DNA of 64,000 nucleotides from Nostocoides sp. HKS02 (GTDB lineage Bacteria > Actinomycetota > Actinomycetes > Actinomycetales > Dermatophilaceae): contig NZ_CP046121.1 of assembly GCF_009707485.1 (NCBI RefSeq), positions 992,001-1,056,000 on the forward strand. The letters run 5' to 3'. The notes below the pieces were generated by a model, which made no database searches, had not been told where the DNA came from, and saw nothing but the letters and a program-made list of their open reading frames with translations. The number at the start of each line of letters is the position of its first letter. The stretch's first letter is position 1. Below, one piece after another: positions 16,471 through 25,920 of the stretch. The translations under genes were made by a program, and so were the position numbers.

Positions 16471-17438
16471 GCACGCCCGAGACCGCGACCGCCCGGCTGT
16501 CGCGCCTGCTGACGATGGTGCCGTGGTTGGTCAACCGTCAGGGAATCGACCTCGACCGCGCCGCTGCCGAGCTGGGCATCAGCGTCACCCAGCTCGAGAC
16601 GGACCTGCGGCTGCTCTACCTCTGCGGCTACGGCCAGATGCCCGACGAGCTCATCGACGCCCAGTGGGAGGGCGGGCGCGTCTTCGTCACCAACGCCGAG
16701 ACCATCGCGCGGCCGCTGCGGCTCGGGCGCGACGAGGCGCTCACCCTGATGGTGGGCCTGCGGGCGCTGGCCACGGTCCCCGGCCTGGGCGAGCGCGACG
16801 CCATCGAACGCGCCATGGCCAAGCTCGAACAGGCCACCGGTGCGAGTGCGGACGCCGCGGCACGCGTCGAGGTCGCTATCGACGAGGGCGTCGAGGCCAG
16901 CCTGCTCACGGACGCGCGTCGCGCCATCGAGGACCATCGCCGCGTGCACCTGCGCTACCTCGTCCCCAGCCGCGACGAGTCCACGGAGCGCGACGTCGAC
17001 CCGATGCGCGTCGTCAACCTCGAGTCGCGCTGGTACCTCGAGGGATGGTGCCACCGGGCCCAGGACACCCGCCTGTTCCGGATGGACCGGATCGAGTCCC
17101 TGGAGGTCCTCGACGAGGACGGCACCCCGCCACCCGAGGCTCAGCTGCGCGACCTCGACGCTGGCACCTTCACCCCCCGTCCGGACGACACGCTCGTGAC
17201 CCTCCGGCTCCAGCCCGGTGCGTCCTGGGTGAGCGACTACTACCCCGTGGAGTCCGTGCACACGGCTCCCGACGGGGTGCAGACGGTCACCCTCCGCACC
17301 GCCGACACCCTCTGGCTGCGCCGCCTGATGTGGCGGCTGGGCGGCCTCGGCACGGTCCTGGAGCCAGCCTCGCTGGCCACGGCGGTGCGCGAGGGCGCCC
17401 GGGCCGCCCTCGCGGCATACGAAGGTTCGGGCGGGTAG
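16467..17438 (+). CDS. pafC: WYL-domain transcriptional regulator PafC
   Basis: Partner of PafB. 323 residues with the same plan: an N-terminal helix-turn-helix (RLSRLLTMVPWLVNRQGIDLDRAAAELGIS), a central WYL domain (RVVNLESRWYLEGWCHRAQDTRLFRMDRI, about residues 180-210), and a WCX C-terminus ending VREGARAALAAYEG. The start is fixed by the GTGA overlap with pafB. It is followed within a few bases by the promoter of a small membrane gene. Confidence 0.93.
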   Translation: MSTPETATARLSRLLTMVPWLVNRQGIDLDRAAAELGISVTQLETDLRLLYLCGYGQMPDELIDAQWEGGRVFVTNAETIARPLRLGRDEALTLMVGLRALATVPGLGERDAIERAMAKLEQATGASADAAARVEVAIDEGVEASLLTDARRAIEDHRRVHLRYLVPSRDESTERDVDPMRVVNLESRWYLEGWCHRAQDTRLFRMDRIESLEVLDEDGTPPPEAQLRDLDAGTFTPRPDDTLVTLRLQPGASWVSDYYPVESVHTAPDGVQTVTLRTADTLWLRRLMWRLGGLGTVLEPASLATAVREGARAALAAYEGSGG

Positions 17439-17441
17439 GGT
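17436..17441 (+). promoter_or_regulatory. Leaderless -10 element for the 103-residue membrane protein
   Basis: TAGGGT overlaps the pafC stop codon and is 7 bases before GTG 17449. This spacing decides between the GTG codons at 17440 and 17449. Confidence 0.5.
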
Positions 17442-17448
17442 GCAGGCC

Positions 17449-17760
17449 GTGTGGTCGTGGGTTCTCATCTGGGTGCTGCTCGTGGTCATCGCGGCGGCGT
17501 ACCTGGCGCGCCGCCTGTGGGGCGTCTGGGGTCAGTTCAAGGACCTCACCGAGGAGCTCGGCCATGCTTCGGCCACCCTCGACGCGCTGCAGGTCCAGGC
17601 CGACCGCCTGGGGGAGCGGGGTCCGGCTCCCGAGCTCGCCGTCTTCGGCGACCCGCGCCAGCTGCGTCGGGAACGCGAGGTCACCCGCGGCACGTTGAGG
17701 GAGCAACGGCGCGCCCGGAGGGCGGCCCACCGCCCTGGCTGGGCGCGCACCGTAGACTGA
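17449..17760 (+). CDS. Small single-span membrane protein
   Basis: 103 residues: one N-terminal transmembrane helix ([20 protein letters not shown], residues 1-20), then an amphipathic, probably coiled-coil segment (about 25-55) and a very basic C-terminus (RREREVTRG to RRARRAAHR). No recognised family. Its place between pafC and tatA and its topology resemble small conserved actinobacterial proteins of unknown function. The start is chosen by the TAGGGT-N7-GTG leaderless spacing. The tatA promoter hexamer TAGACT overlaps its last codons. Confidence 0.65.
   Translation: MWSWVLIWVLLVVIAAAYLARRLWGVWGQFKDLTEELGHASATLDALQVQADRLGERGPAPELAVFGDPRQLRREREVTRGTLREQRRARRAAHRPGWARTVD
17753..17758 (+). 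promoter_or_regulatory. Putative -10 element for tatA
   Basis: TAGACT at the end of the upstream gene. A transcript from here would carry a ~95-base leader with a GC-rich hairpin (near 17768-17785) and an AGAGGAAG ribosome site before the tatA ATG. Confidence 0.4.
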
Positions 17761-17860
17761 CAGGTGTCAGGGCCCGCTCCCGCGGGACCAAGCGTTGCGC
17801 CCGCGGCTGTGGGCACCAGATCGCGTCCCGCTTCGGGCGCGGCCGAGAGGAAGGCACACC

Positions 17861-18169
17861 ATGCTCAGGGGCGCATTCGAGGGCTGGCACATCATCATCC
17901 TGCTGGTGTTGGTCGTCGTCCTCTTCGGTTTCAAGCGTCTGCCCGACGCCGCACGCAGCCTCGGCCGCTCGATGCGCATCTTCAAGGCCGAAGTGGGCGA
18001 GATGAAGAACGACGGCAAGAGCGCCGCCAGCGCCGACACGGTGAAGGGCGAGACCGTCCGGGACGAGCCGGTCAAGGACGAGCCTGTGCGGACCCCGGCC
18101 CCCGAGAGCACCACCCCGGCACGCGAGGACGCCAGCCCGCGCGAGGGCAACTCCTCCGGCATCTCCTGA
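17861..18169 (+). CDS. tatA: Twin-arginine translocase subunit TatA
   Basis: Pore-forming subunit of the Tat export system, which moves folded proteins across the membrane. 102 residues: a short N-terminus, one transmembrane helix (about residues 8-25), the [27 protein letters not shown] amphipathic helix with the typical Phe-Gly and Leu-Pro, then a charged, disordered tail. ATG with AGAGGAAG 7 bases upstream. tatC follows 27 bases later. The pafBC-tatAC order matches Mycobacterium. Confidence 0.95.
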   Translation: MLRGAFEGWHIIILLVLVVVLFGFKRLPDAARSLGRSMRIFKAEVGEMKNDGKSAASADTVKGETVRDEPVKDEPVRTPAPESTTPAREDASPREGNSSGIS

Positions 18170-18196
18170 CCCATCACCACCCTGCGGCAGTCCACG

Positions 18197-19004
18197 ATGG
18201 CGTTCCGGCGTGCCCGAAACCCTGAGGGCCGCATGTCCTTGGGCGACCACCTGCGTGAGCTGCGCCGCCGGCTCGTCATCTCCGCGCTCGCGGTGCTCGT
18301 CGGGGCCGTCGGGGGGTGGGTCGTCTACCCGCAGGTCTACGCGGCCCTCTCGGCGCCGTTCAACGACTACAAGACCGCCCACCCGCACAGTGTCATCAGC
18401 CTCAACTTCGGCAACGCGACGGCGGCGTTCTCCCAGCAGCTGAGCATCTCGATCTTCGTCGGGGTGCTGGCGTCGAGCCCGGTCTGGATGTACCAGATCT
18501 GGGCCTTCATCGTGCCGGGGCTCACCCGCAAGGAGCGCCGGATCTCGCTGGCCTTCATCGCCGCGATCGTGCCGCTTGTTCCTGTCGGGCTGTGCGCTCT
18601 CGTACTACGTGCTGCCGAAGGTGCTGGCGGTGCTGTACGGGTTCACCCCACCCGGCGCCTCCAACATCCAGCAGGTCAGCGACTACTTCTCCTTCGTCAC
18701 GCGCTTCATCCTCGCGTTCGGCCTGTCGTTCCTCATGCCGGTGCTGCTCGTTGCGCTCAACGCGATCGGCCTCCTGCCGGCTTCGGCGATGCTGCGGGCG
18801 TGGCGACCAGCAGTGTTCGGGATCTTCGTCGTCTCGGCGATCGCGACCCCGACGCCTGACGCGTTCACGATGTTCCTGCTGGCCATCCCGCTGGTCGGCC
18901 TCTACTTCGCGGCCATCGGGGTCAGCAAGCTCATCGAGCGCAGCCGGGGAAAGAACCGCCCGGAGTGGGTCGAGGTCTCCGACGACGAGGCGTCGAGCCT
19001 GTAA
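18197..19004 (+). CDS. tatC: Twin-arginine translocase subunit TatC, frameshifted in this sequence
   Basis: Six-span membrane receptor for Tat signal peptides. The first half shows MSLGDHLRELRRRL (the conserved N-terminal signature) and PVWMYQIWAFIVPGLTRKERR. At 18575-18580 the sequence GCTTGTT breaks the frame; reading GCTGTT restores PLFLSGCALSYYVLP and the rest of the protein, including the TPTPDAFTMFLLAIPL loop, to the stop at 19004. The restored protein of about 268 residues is full length and every conserved block is intact, so a sequencing error is more likely than loss of an important transporter. Five other genes here share the same lesion. Confidence 0.9.
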
Positions 19005-19007
19005 CCT
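19002..19007 (+). promoter_or_regulatory. Leaderless -10 element of the lipid kinase gene
   Basis: TAACCT overlaps the tatC stop and is 6 bases before GTG 19014. Confidence 0.45.
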
Positions 19008-19013
19008 CCGCGC

Positions 19014-19913
19014 GTGCACAAACGCGTCGGTTTGGTCGTCAACCCCACGTCGGGCAAGAACCGTGGCATGTCCTTAGGTATCGAGGTCGCCCAGCGGCTG
19101 CGTGCCGCCGGCCACGAGGTGCTCGAGCTGTCCGACGAATCGTATGCCGCGGCCCGCGACCGCGCGCTCGGCGCGATCGCCCAGGGGCTCGACGTCCTGG
19201 CCGTGGTCGGCGGGGACGGGATGGTCCACCTCGGGGTGAACCTGGCGGCCGAGTCCGCGGTGACCCTGGCCATCATCGGCGCCGGCACCGGGAACGACGT
19301 CGCCCGGGGCCTCGGGCTCCCGGTGCACGACCCGGTGCGGGCGGCTGACCTCGTCACCACCGGGGTCCCCCGCGTCATCGACGCGGTCCGGCACACCGAC
19401 CAGCACGGGGAACGGCACTGGTACGCCGGCGTGCTGGGCGCCGGCTTCGACTCGGTCGTCAACGAACGCGCCAACACCTGGCCCTGGCCCAAGGGTCAGA
19501 TGCGCTACAACCTCGCCGTGCTGCGCGAGCTGCCGCTCTTCCGGCCGATCCCGTACGTCGTCACGGTCGATGGAGAGCGCCACGAGACCAAGGCGATGCT
19601 CGTGGTGGTCGCGAACGGCCCGTCCTACGGGGGCGGCATGCGGGTCGCGCCCGACGCCCGGTTCGACGACGGGCTGGCCGATGTGGTGATCCTCCACGAG
19701 GTGAGCACGCTGGAGTTCCTCAAGGTCTTCCCCAAGGTCTTCAAGGGCGCCCACGTCGACCATCCTGCAGTCGAGATCCTGCGCGGTCGCGAGGTGCGGC
19801 TCGAAGCGGCCGGCATCGTGGCCTACGCCGACGGCGAGCGGTTCGGTCCACTGCCCCTCACCCTGGAGACCGTCCCCGGCGCGGTGACGGTGCTGGCGCC
19901 GCCCGCCACGTAG
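19014..19913 (+). CDS. Diacylglycerol kinase family lipid kinase
   Basis: 299 residues with the DAGK catalytic domain: LVVNPTSGKNRG (nucleotide loop), VVGGDGMVHLGVNL (GGDGT-type motif, here GGDGM), and IGAGTGNDVARGLGLP. The C-terminal domain contains NGPSYGGGMRVAPDARFDDGLADV. It likely phosphorylates diacylglycerol or a related lipid such as an undecaprenol- or mannoside-linked lipid; the substrate cannot be decided from sequence. The Met at the GGDGT position is slightly unusual. GTG start with a leaderless -10. It lies between tatC and helY. Confidence 0.9.
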   Translation: MHKRVGLVVNPTSGKNRGMSLGIEVAQRLRAAGHEVLELSDESYAAARDRALGAIAQGLDVLAVVGGDGMVHLGVNLAAESAVTLAIIGAGTGNDVARGLGLPVHDPVRAADLVTTGVPRVIDAVRHTDQHGERHWYAGVLGAGFDSVVNERANTWPWPKGQMRYNLAVLRELPLFRPIPYVVTVDGERHETKAMLVVVANGPSYGGGMRVAPDARFDDGLADVVILHEVSTLEFLKVFPKVFKGAHVDHPAVEILRGREVRLEAAGIVAYADGERFGPLPLTLETVPGAVTVLAPPAT

Positions 19914-19916
19914 GCT
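19911..19916 (+). promoter_or_regulatory. Leaderless -10 element of helY
   Basis: TAGGCT overlaps the lipid kinase stop and is 7 bases before the helY ATG. Confidence 0.5.
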
Positions 19917-19923
19917 CGGTCCC

Positions 19924-22771
19924 ATGCCGACGCCCGCCGAGTCGTATGCCGCGAGCTCCCGCCGCACGGCATACGGCCAGAGCCAGCTGGCCGCCTTCGC
20001 AGCCACCGTGGCGTTTCCGCTCGACCCCTTCCAGGAGCAGGCCTGCGAGGCGGTGGAGCGAGGCCGGGGCGTGCTCGTCGCGGCGCCCACCGGGGCGGGC
20101 AAGACGATCGTGGGGGAGTTCGCGGTCTTCCTCGCCCTCGCCACCGGCCGGAAGGCCTTCTACACCACGCCCATCAAGGCCCTCTCGAACCAGAAGTACA
20201 ACGACCTGGTGCGTCGCCACGGCGCCGCCAACGTCGGCCTCCTCACCGGCGACTCGTCGATCAACGGCGAGGCGCCGGTCGTCGTCATGACGACCGAGGT
20301 GCTGCGCAACATGATGTATGCCGGGTCCTCGACCCTGCACGGCCTGGGTTTCGTCGTCATGGACGAGGTGCACTACCTCGCCGACCGCTTCCGGGGCGCG
20401 GTCTGGGAAGAGGTCATCATCCACCTGCCCCAGGACGTCCAGGTCGTCTCGCTGTCGGCGACGGTGAGCAACGCCGAGGAGTTCGGCGCGTGGCTGGCCG
20501 AGGTGCGCGGCGGGGTGGACATCATCGTCTCGGAGCACCGCCCGGTGCCCTTGTGGCAGCACATGATGGTCGGCCAGCGGATGTACGACCTGTTCGTCGA
20601 CGAGACGTCCGCCCCGGTGACCGGAGTCGATGCCACCCGGGTCAACCCCGAGCTCCTGCAGACCATCCGCACCGTGGAGGACCGGGGTCGCTGGGACAGC
20701 GGAGCACGCCACCACTCGCGACCAGGCCGATCGGACAGCCGATCGGACAGCCGATCGGACCGACCCGATCGGAACGGCCGGAACGGCCAGGGAGGCCACG
20801 GCGGCCAGAACGGCCGGGGTGGTCCAGGGCGTCCCGGTGGGGGAGCGACCCGCTCCGAGGTGGTGCAGCGGCTCGATCGCGAGGGCCTGCTACCGGCGAT
20901 CACCTTCATCTTCAGCCGGGTGGGCTGCGAAGGCGCCGTCACCCAGCTTGTTGCGTGACGGCATCCGGCTGATCCCCGAGGCGGAGGGCGACCGGATCCG
21001 CCGCACCGTGGAGGAGCGCGTCTCGGCGCTCGCCGACGAGGACCTCGGCGTCCTCGGGTACTGGGACTTCGTCGACGGCCTCACGCGCGGCTTCGCCGCC
21101 CACCACGCCGGCATGCTGCCGACGTTCCGCGAGATCGTCGAGGAGCTGTTCACGGCCGGCCGGATCCGCGCGGTGTTCGCCACCGAGACGCTGGCGTTGG
21201 GCATCAACATGCCGGCCCGGACCGTGGTGATCGAGAAGCTCGTCAAGTTCAACGGCGAGACGCACGCCGACATCACCCCCGCCGAGTACACCCAGCTCAC
21301 CGGTCGGGCAGGACGACGCGGCATCGACGTGGAGGGCCACGCCCTGGTGCTCTGGAACCGCGGCCTGGACCCGCTCGCGGTGGCTGGCCTGGCCTCCACC
21401 CGGACCTACCCGCTGCGATCGAGCTTCCGCCCGACCTACAACATGGCGGTCAACCTCGTGGCGCAGGTCGGGCGTGACACCGCCCGCGAGATCCTCGAGA
21501 CGTCGTTCGCCCAGTTCCAGGCCGACCGCGGGGTGGTCGGGCTCGCCCGGGCGGTGCGCAAGAACGAGGAGGGCCTCGAGGGGTACGCCGAGGCCATGGT
21601 CTGTCACCTCGGCGACTTCCGGGAGTATGCCGCGTTGCGCCACGCGATCGCCCGCCTCGAGAAGGAGGGCGCCAAGCTGCGCTCTGCGAGCAGGCGCGCC
21701 GAGGCGGCCGTCTCGCTAGAGGCGCTGCGGATCGGCGACGTCATCAGGATCCCAGCCGGCCGCAAGGGCGGCTATGCGGTCGTCGTGCAGCCGTCGAAGT
21801 CCTACCGGGGCGAGGACGCGGCACCGACGGTGGTCACCGAGGACCGCCAGCTGCGCCGCCTTACGCTCGTCGACGTGCCCACGCCGGTGACGGCGATCGC
21901 TCACGTCAAGGTGCCTCCGCACTTCAACGCCAAGAGCCCCAAGGCGCGCCGTGACCTCGCCACGTCGCTGCGGATCGCCGTGCCCCACGACCCGCCCCCG
22001 CAGGCTCGGGCGCGGCATACCGGAGCGTCCGCGGACGAGCAGGAGATCGCCGAGCTGCGTCGCAAGCTCAAGGCCCACCCGTGCCACCAGTGTCCGGACC
22101 GCGAGGACCACGCCCGGTGGGCGGAGCGCTGGTGGCGGCTCAAGCGCGAGACCGTCGGGTTGCAGCGCAAGGTCGAGGGCCGCACCAACTCGGTGGCCAA
22201 GACGTTCGACCGGATCTGCACCCTGTTGGCCGAGATGGGCTATCTGTCACCAGACGGCAACGAGGTCACCGAGCAGGGCCAGAACCTGCGACGGCTGTAC
22301 ACCGAGAAGGACCTCTTGGCGGCCGAGTGTCTGCGTCTCGGGGTCTGGAAGCGCCTCGACGCGTCCGGGCTCGCGGCCGTGGTCTCCTCGCTCATCCACG
22401 AGCCGCGTCGCGACGAGGCAGACCCCTCGCCCAGGATGCCCACCGACGACGTGGCCGAGGCGGTCCACGAGATGCAGGTGCTGTGGTCGGCGCTGGAGGA
22501 CCGCGAACGGGACCTCGGGCTACCGCTCACCGGCGACCCCGACGCCGGCATGGCCTGGATGATGCACCGCTGGGCAGGTGGCCGCCGGCTCGAGGAGGTG
22601 CTGCGGGGGTCGGACATGGCCGCGGGCGACTTCGTGCGCCGCTGCAAGCAGGTGGTCGACCTGCTCGGCCAGATCGGCGACGCGGCACCGGAGCCGACAC
22701 TGCGCGCCACGGCTCGTACCGCGATCGATGCCGTCATGCGTGGTGTGGTCGCGGCCGACAGATTGGACTGA
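19924..22771 (+). CDS. helY: DEAD/DEAH-box RNA helicase HelY (Ski2/Mtr4-like), frameshifted in this sequence
   Basis: Superfamily 2 helicase of the Ski2 group, thought to act in RNA processing or decay. Motifs: FPLDPFQEQA (Q-like), APTGAGKT (Walker A, about residue 60), TTPIKALSNQKYNDL, MDEVHY (Walker B), SLSATVSN, then after the frame break HHAGMLP, FATETLALGINMPARTVV and QLTGRAGRRGID. The C-terminal half has the rRNA-processing arch region and CHQCPDREDHARW. The frame breaks at 20947-20952 (GCTTGTT for GCTGTT); correction restores AVTQLLRDGIRL and a protein of about 948 residues. A low-complexity Arg/Ser/Asp/Gly/Asn linker encoded by 12-bp repeats (20729-20760) is inserted between the RecA domains. 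Confidence 0.9.
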
Positions 22772-22777
22772 GCAACG

Positions 22778-23362
22778 ATGACCGACCCATCGCCGACCGG
22801 CCTGAGCGCCGACCTGCACCGTTACCTCCAGCAGGGACGGGACGGGCTGCTGCGTTCACTAGACGGGTTGGGGGACTACGACCTGCGCCGGCCGCTGACC
22901 CCCAGTGGCACCAACCTGCTGGGCCTGGTCAAGCACCTTGCCGGCGTGGAGCTCGGCTACCTCGTCGAGTCGGTCGGGCGCGACGCGCCGGTGCTGCCGT
23001 GGAACGAGGACGGCTCCGTGTGGGACAGCGCCGACATGTGGGCGACCGCAGACCAGTCACGGGAGTACATCGTGGACCTCTACCGCCAGGCCTGGGTGGT
23101 CAGCGACGCCGCCCTGGCCGAGCTGCCACTGGACGAGCCCGCCGAGGTCGACTGGTGGTCGGCGGAGAAGCGGCACACGACGTTCGGGCACCTGGTCGTG
23201 CGGGTGGTCGCCGAGACGGCACAGCATGCCGGGCACGCCGACATCCTGCGCGAGACGATCGACGGCCAGGCGGGGCGTGACCACGACGCTCAGGGTGACC
23301 GGCAGTGGTGGGTCGACTACGTCGCCAGGATCCAGGCGGCGGCCGACGCCCACCGCGCCTGA
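22778..23362 (+). CDS. DinB/DUF664 family protein (putative thiol-dependent transferase)
   Basis: 194 residues of the DinB four-helix-bundle superfamily, DUF664 branch. Metal-ligand histidines fit at LVKHLAGVELGY (near residue 47) and AETAQHAGHADILRE (near 145-152). Some actinobacterial relatives use mycothiol in detoxification; this is family knowledge, not shown here. The ATG is 4 bases after the helY stop, so it is probably co-transcribed. It ends 19 bases from the convergent exonuclease gene. Confidence 0.85.
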   Translation: MTDPSPTGLSADLHRYLQQGRDGLLRSLDGLGDYDLRRPLTPSGTNLLGLVKHLAGVELGYLVESVGRDAPVLPWNEDGSVWDSADMWATADQSREYIVDLYRQAWVVSDAALAELPLDEPAEVDWWSAEKRHTTFGHLVVRVVAETAQHAGHADILRETIDGQAGRDHDAQGDRQWWVDYVARIQAAADAHRA

Positions 23363-23381
23363 GCCTGCGCGGCTGCGACCG

Positions 23382-24329
23382 TCACTCGATCCGCAGCGCC
23401 GACAGCACGCGGTTGAACGAGCTCGTCACGCCGAACTGGCTCGCCACCCGGCTCATCAGCACCGGATCGGCCACCTCGGTCGGCAGGGTCAGATCCTGCT
23501 CGGCGACCGGCGCGTCGGGCGCCACCCGGACGACCATCGGGGCCACGTCGAGGTAGGCCGCGCCGGCCTCGAGCCGGGCCCGCTGCGCGCCCTTGATCTC
23601 CGGATCCCCGCCGTCGACCGCGGCGCGCAGGGCGACGAGCGAGCCGTACTTCTCGATGAGCTTGGCTGCCGTCTTCTCCCCGATCCCGGCGACACCGGGC
23701 AACCCGTCGCTCGTGTCGCCGCGGAGCACCGCCATGTCCGCGTACGCGGGTCCGCTCGCGACGGCATACTTCGTCCGCAGGAAGGCCTCGTCGACCAGGT
23801 CGGGGTCGCGGACCCCGCCCCGGGCGGTGTAGATGACGCGCACGGCCGCGGCGTCGTCGACGAGCTGGAAAAGGTCGCGGTCGCCAGTGACGACGTCGAC
23901 GGCCATCGACCCCTTGTGGCGCGCCGTCAGGGTCCCGATGACGTCGTCCGCCTCGTAGCCGTCGGCACCGAGCCGGGCGATGCCCAGGGCCGCGAGCGCG
24001 TCGCGGATCACCGGCACCTGGACCGCGAGGTCGTCGGGCGTCTGCTCCTCCTCGAGCGAGCCGTCGAGGAGGCGGTGGGCCTTGTAGGTCGGGATCGCGT
24101 CCACCCGGAACTGCGGGCGCCAGTCGTTGTCCCAGCACGCCACGAGGTGGGTCGGCTGGTGCGTCGTGATGAGCGAGGCGATCATGTCGAGGAACCCGCG
24201 GATCGCGTTGGTCGGCGGTTCCGACAGGTCGTCGCGCTGGTCGGGCACTCCGAAGAACGCCCGGAAGTACAGCGAAGCCGAGTCGAGCAGCATCAGACGC
24301 CCGTGCAGAGATTCCGACATGGCGGACAT
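23382..24329 (-). CDS. 5'-3' exonuclease (flap nuclease family, Rv2090-like)
   Basis: 315 residues; a stand-alone relative of the 5' nuclease domain of DNA polymerase I. Metal-binding acidic residues are visible in LLDSASLYFRAFFG, VACWDNDW, GYEADDVIGTL, VTGDRDLFQLV and LRGDTSDGLPGVAGIGEKTA, the last being the helix-hairpin-helix that grips DNA. Likely acts on flaps or primers in repair and replication. Mycobacterium has the same gene near helY. Two start codons (24329, 24320) are close together. Divergent from an Lrp regulator. Confidence 0.92.
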   Translation of the reverse strand: MSAMSESLHGRLMLLDSASLYFRAFFGVPDQRDDLSEPPTNAIRGFLDMIASLITTHQPTHLVACWDNDWRPQFRVDAIPTYKAHRLLDGSLEEEQTPDDLAVQVPVIRDALAALGIARLGADGYEADDVIGTLTARHKGSMAVDVVTGDRDLFQLVDDAAAVRVIYTARGGVRDPDLVDEAFLRTKYAVASGPAYADMAVLRGDTSDGLPGVAGIGEKTAAKLIEKYGSLVALRAAVDGGDPEIKGAQRARLEAGAAYLDVAPMVVRVAPDAPVAEQDLTLPTEVADPVLMSRVASQFGVTSSFNRVLSALRIE

Positions 24330-24355
24330 GGTGCCACCTGGGCCCCTGACCTCAG

Positions 24356-24361
24356 TAGGGT
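24356..24361 (+). promoter_or_regulatory. Leaderless -10 element of the Lrp/AsnC gene
   Basis: TAGGGT is 6 bases before GTG 24368. Confidence 0.5.
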
Positions 24362-24367
24362 GGCGTC

Positions 24368-24790
24368 GTGGAAGACCTCGATCGTCGCATCGTCGACCTC
24401 CTTCGTGCCGACGGGCGGATGAGCTACACCGACCTGGGCAAGGCGATGGGGCTGTCCACCTCGGCCGTCCACCAGCGGGTGCGGCGGCTCGAGGAGCGGG
24501 GCGTCATCAAGCGGTATGCCGCGGTGGTCGACCACACGGCGCTCGACCTGCCCCTCACGGCGTTCATCTCGATCACCCCGCTGGACCCGGCAGCCCCCGA
24601 CGACATCCCGGACCGGCTGCGCCAGGTCACCGAGCTCGAGGCGTGCCACTCCGTCGCCGGCGAGGAGAACTACATCCTCAAGGCTCGCGTGCGCACCCCT
24701 GGCGACCTCGAGGACCTGCTCGCCCGGATCCGCGCGACGGCGAACGTCGCTACGCGGACGACCGTGGTGCTCTCGACCGCCTGGGAGTAG
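24368..24790 (+). CDS. Lrp/AsnC family transcriptional regulator
   Basis: 140 residues: an N-terminal winged helix-turn-helix (DLDRRIVDLLRADGRMSYTDLGKAMGLSTSAVHQRVRRLEERGVI, residues 3-47) and a C-terminal RAM (AsnC ligand-binding) domain with VAGEENYILKARV. Such regulators respond to amino acids and form octamers. The targets are unknown; the nearby lysine cluster with its repeated operator-like motif is one candidate (inference). GTG start, leaderless. Convergent with ybaK. Confidence 0.92.
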   Translation: MEDLDRRIVDLLRADGRMSYTDLGKAMGLSTSAVHQRVRRLEERGVIKRYAAVVDHTALDLPLTAFISITPLDPAAPDDIPDRLRQVTELEACHSVAGEENYILKARVRTPGDLEDLLARIRATANVATRTTVVLSTAWE

Positions 24791-24811
24791 ACCGGCTTGG
24801 TCGGCTCGCGA

Positions 24812-25282
24812 TCAGCGGCCGATGGGCGCGAGCCGCGCTCTCGTGGCGGCGACCAGGTCCTGCGGGGCGAGCGAGATGTCGAGGCCGCGGCGGCCACCCG
24901 AGACGTAGACCCGGTCGAACCCGGTGGCCGAGTCGTCGACCACGGTTGGCAGCACTTTGCGTTGGCCGATGGGGGAGATGCCGCCCACGACGTAGCCGGT
25001 GGCGCGCTCGGCGTCGGCAGGCGCAGCCATGACGACCTTCTTGCGACCCAGTGCCGCCGCCATCGCCTTGAGGTCGAGCTGGCGGTCGACCGGGACCACC
25101 GCGACCGCGAGACCACCCTCGCCGTCGACGAGGAGGGTCTTGAACACCTGGGCGGGCGGCACCGACAGCGCCGCTGCGGCCTCCAGTCCGTAGGAGGCCG
25201 CAGCCGGGTCGGGCTCGTAGGGGTGCAGCGCGAAGGCCAGACCCAGGCGGGTCAGGGCCGTCGTGGCCGGGGTGCCGCTCAG
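24812..25282 (-). CDS. ybaK: Cys-tRNA(Pro)/Cys-tRNA(Cys) deacylase YbaK family
   Basis: Edits tRNA(Pro) mischarged with cysteine. 156 residues with GTPATTALTRLGLAFALHPYEPDP, VFKTLLVDGEGGLAVAVVPVDRQLDLKAMAAALGRKK (catalytic Lys in VFKTL) and GGISPIGQRKVLPTVVDDS. No ATG, GTG or TTG exists in frame between the family N-terminus and the bioY coding region. The best start is a CTG at 25282-25280 that overlaps the bioY stop as CTGA, the same geometry as the ATGA overlaps elsewhere. Thus a rare CTG start is inferred. Confidence 0.85.
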   Translation of the reverse strand: MSGTPATTALTRLGLAFALHPYEPDPAAASYGLEAAAALSVPPAQVFKTLLVDGEGGLAVAVVPVDRQLDLKAMAAALGRKKVVMAAPADAERATGYVVGGISPIGQRKVLPTVVDDSATGFDRVYVSGGRRGLDISLAPQDLVAATRARLAPIGR

Positions 25283-25872
25283 CGGGACTCGACGCGGCGG
25301 ACGAGGGCCCAGGCCCCGGGGAGCAGGCCGGCCGCCGCGAGGATCTTGAGGCCGTCCCCGACGAGGAACGGCACCACGCCCTTGGCGAGGCCGGTCTGCA
25401 GGTCCATGCCGGTCGCCGCCATGAGGTACGGCACGCCCACGGCATAGATGACCAGGTTGCCGAGGACCATCGTGCCGGCCGTTTTGAGCGGGGTCCGGTC
25501 GGCGCCGCGCTGCGCGAGGCCGCCGACCAGTGCACCGGCCAGGACGAACCCGATGAGGTACCCGAACGAGGCGAAGCCGTAGCCGCTGGCGTGCCCGGCG
25601 AACCACGGCACGCCGGCCATGCCCGCGAGCAGGTACAGACCGATGCTCAGCAGGCCTCGCAGCGGCCCGAGTGCGGCGCCGGTGAGCAGCACGGCGAACG
25701 TGCCCAGCGTCAGCGGAACCGGGGTGAACGACAGCGGGATGGAGAACTGGGCGAGCAGGCCGACGAGCCCGGCACCGCCGAGGACGAGGGCCGAGTCGCG
25801 GACCAGGCCGCCGGGGATGACGTCGGCGAGGACGCGGGTGCGGGGGAGGGCGATAGCAGTCACGGGGAGCAA
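25279..25872 (-). CDS. bioY: Biotin transporter BioY
   Basis: Substrate-binding membrane component of the ECF biotin uptake system. 197 residues, six hydrophobic helices, with the BioY signature region SIPLSFTPVPLTLGTFAVLLTGAALG, GSLR-like PLRGLLSIGLYLLAGMAGVPWFAGHASGYGF and LGNLVIYAVGVPYLM. No bioM/bioN genes are adjacent, so it may work alone or with a shared ECF module. The start is TTG 25872 or GTG 25863. Its stop overlaps the predicted ybaK CTG start. Confidence 0.93.
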   Translation of the reverse strand: MLPVTAIALPRTRVLADVIPGGLVRDSALVLGGAGLVGLLAQFSIPLSFTPVPLTLGTFAVLLTGAALGPLRGLLSIGLYLLAGMAGVPWFAGHASGYGFASFGYLIGFVLAGALVGGLAQRGADRTPLKTAGTMVLGNLVIYAVGVPYLMAATGMDLQTGLAKGVVPFLVGDGLKILAAAGLLPGAWALVRRVESR

Positions 25873-25920
25873 CCTAGCGAAGGCCGAGACCGCCGCCGAC
25901 GCAGCCCCGCGTATGCCGCG

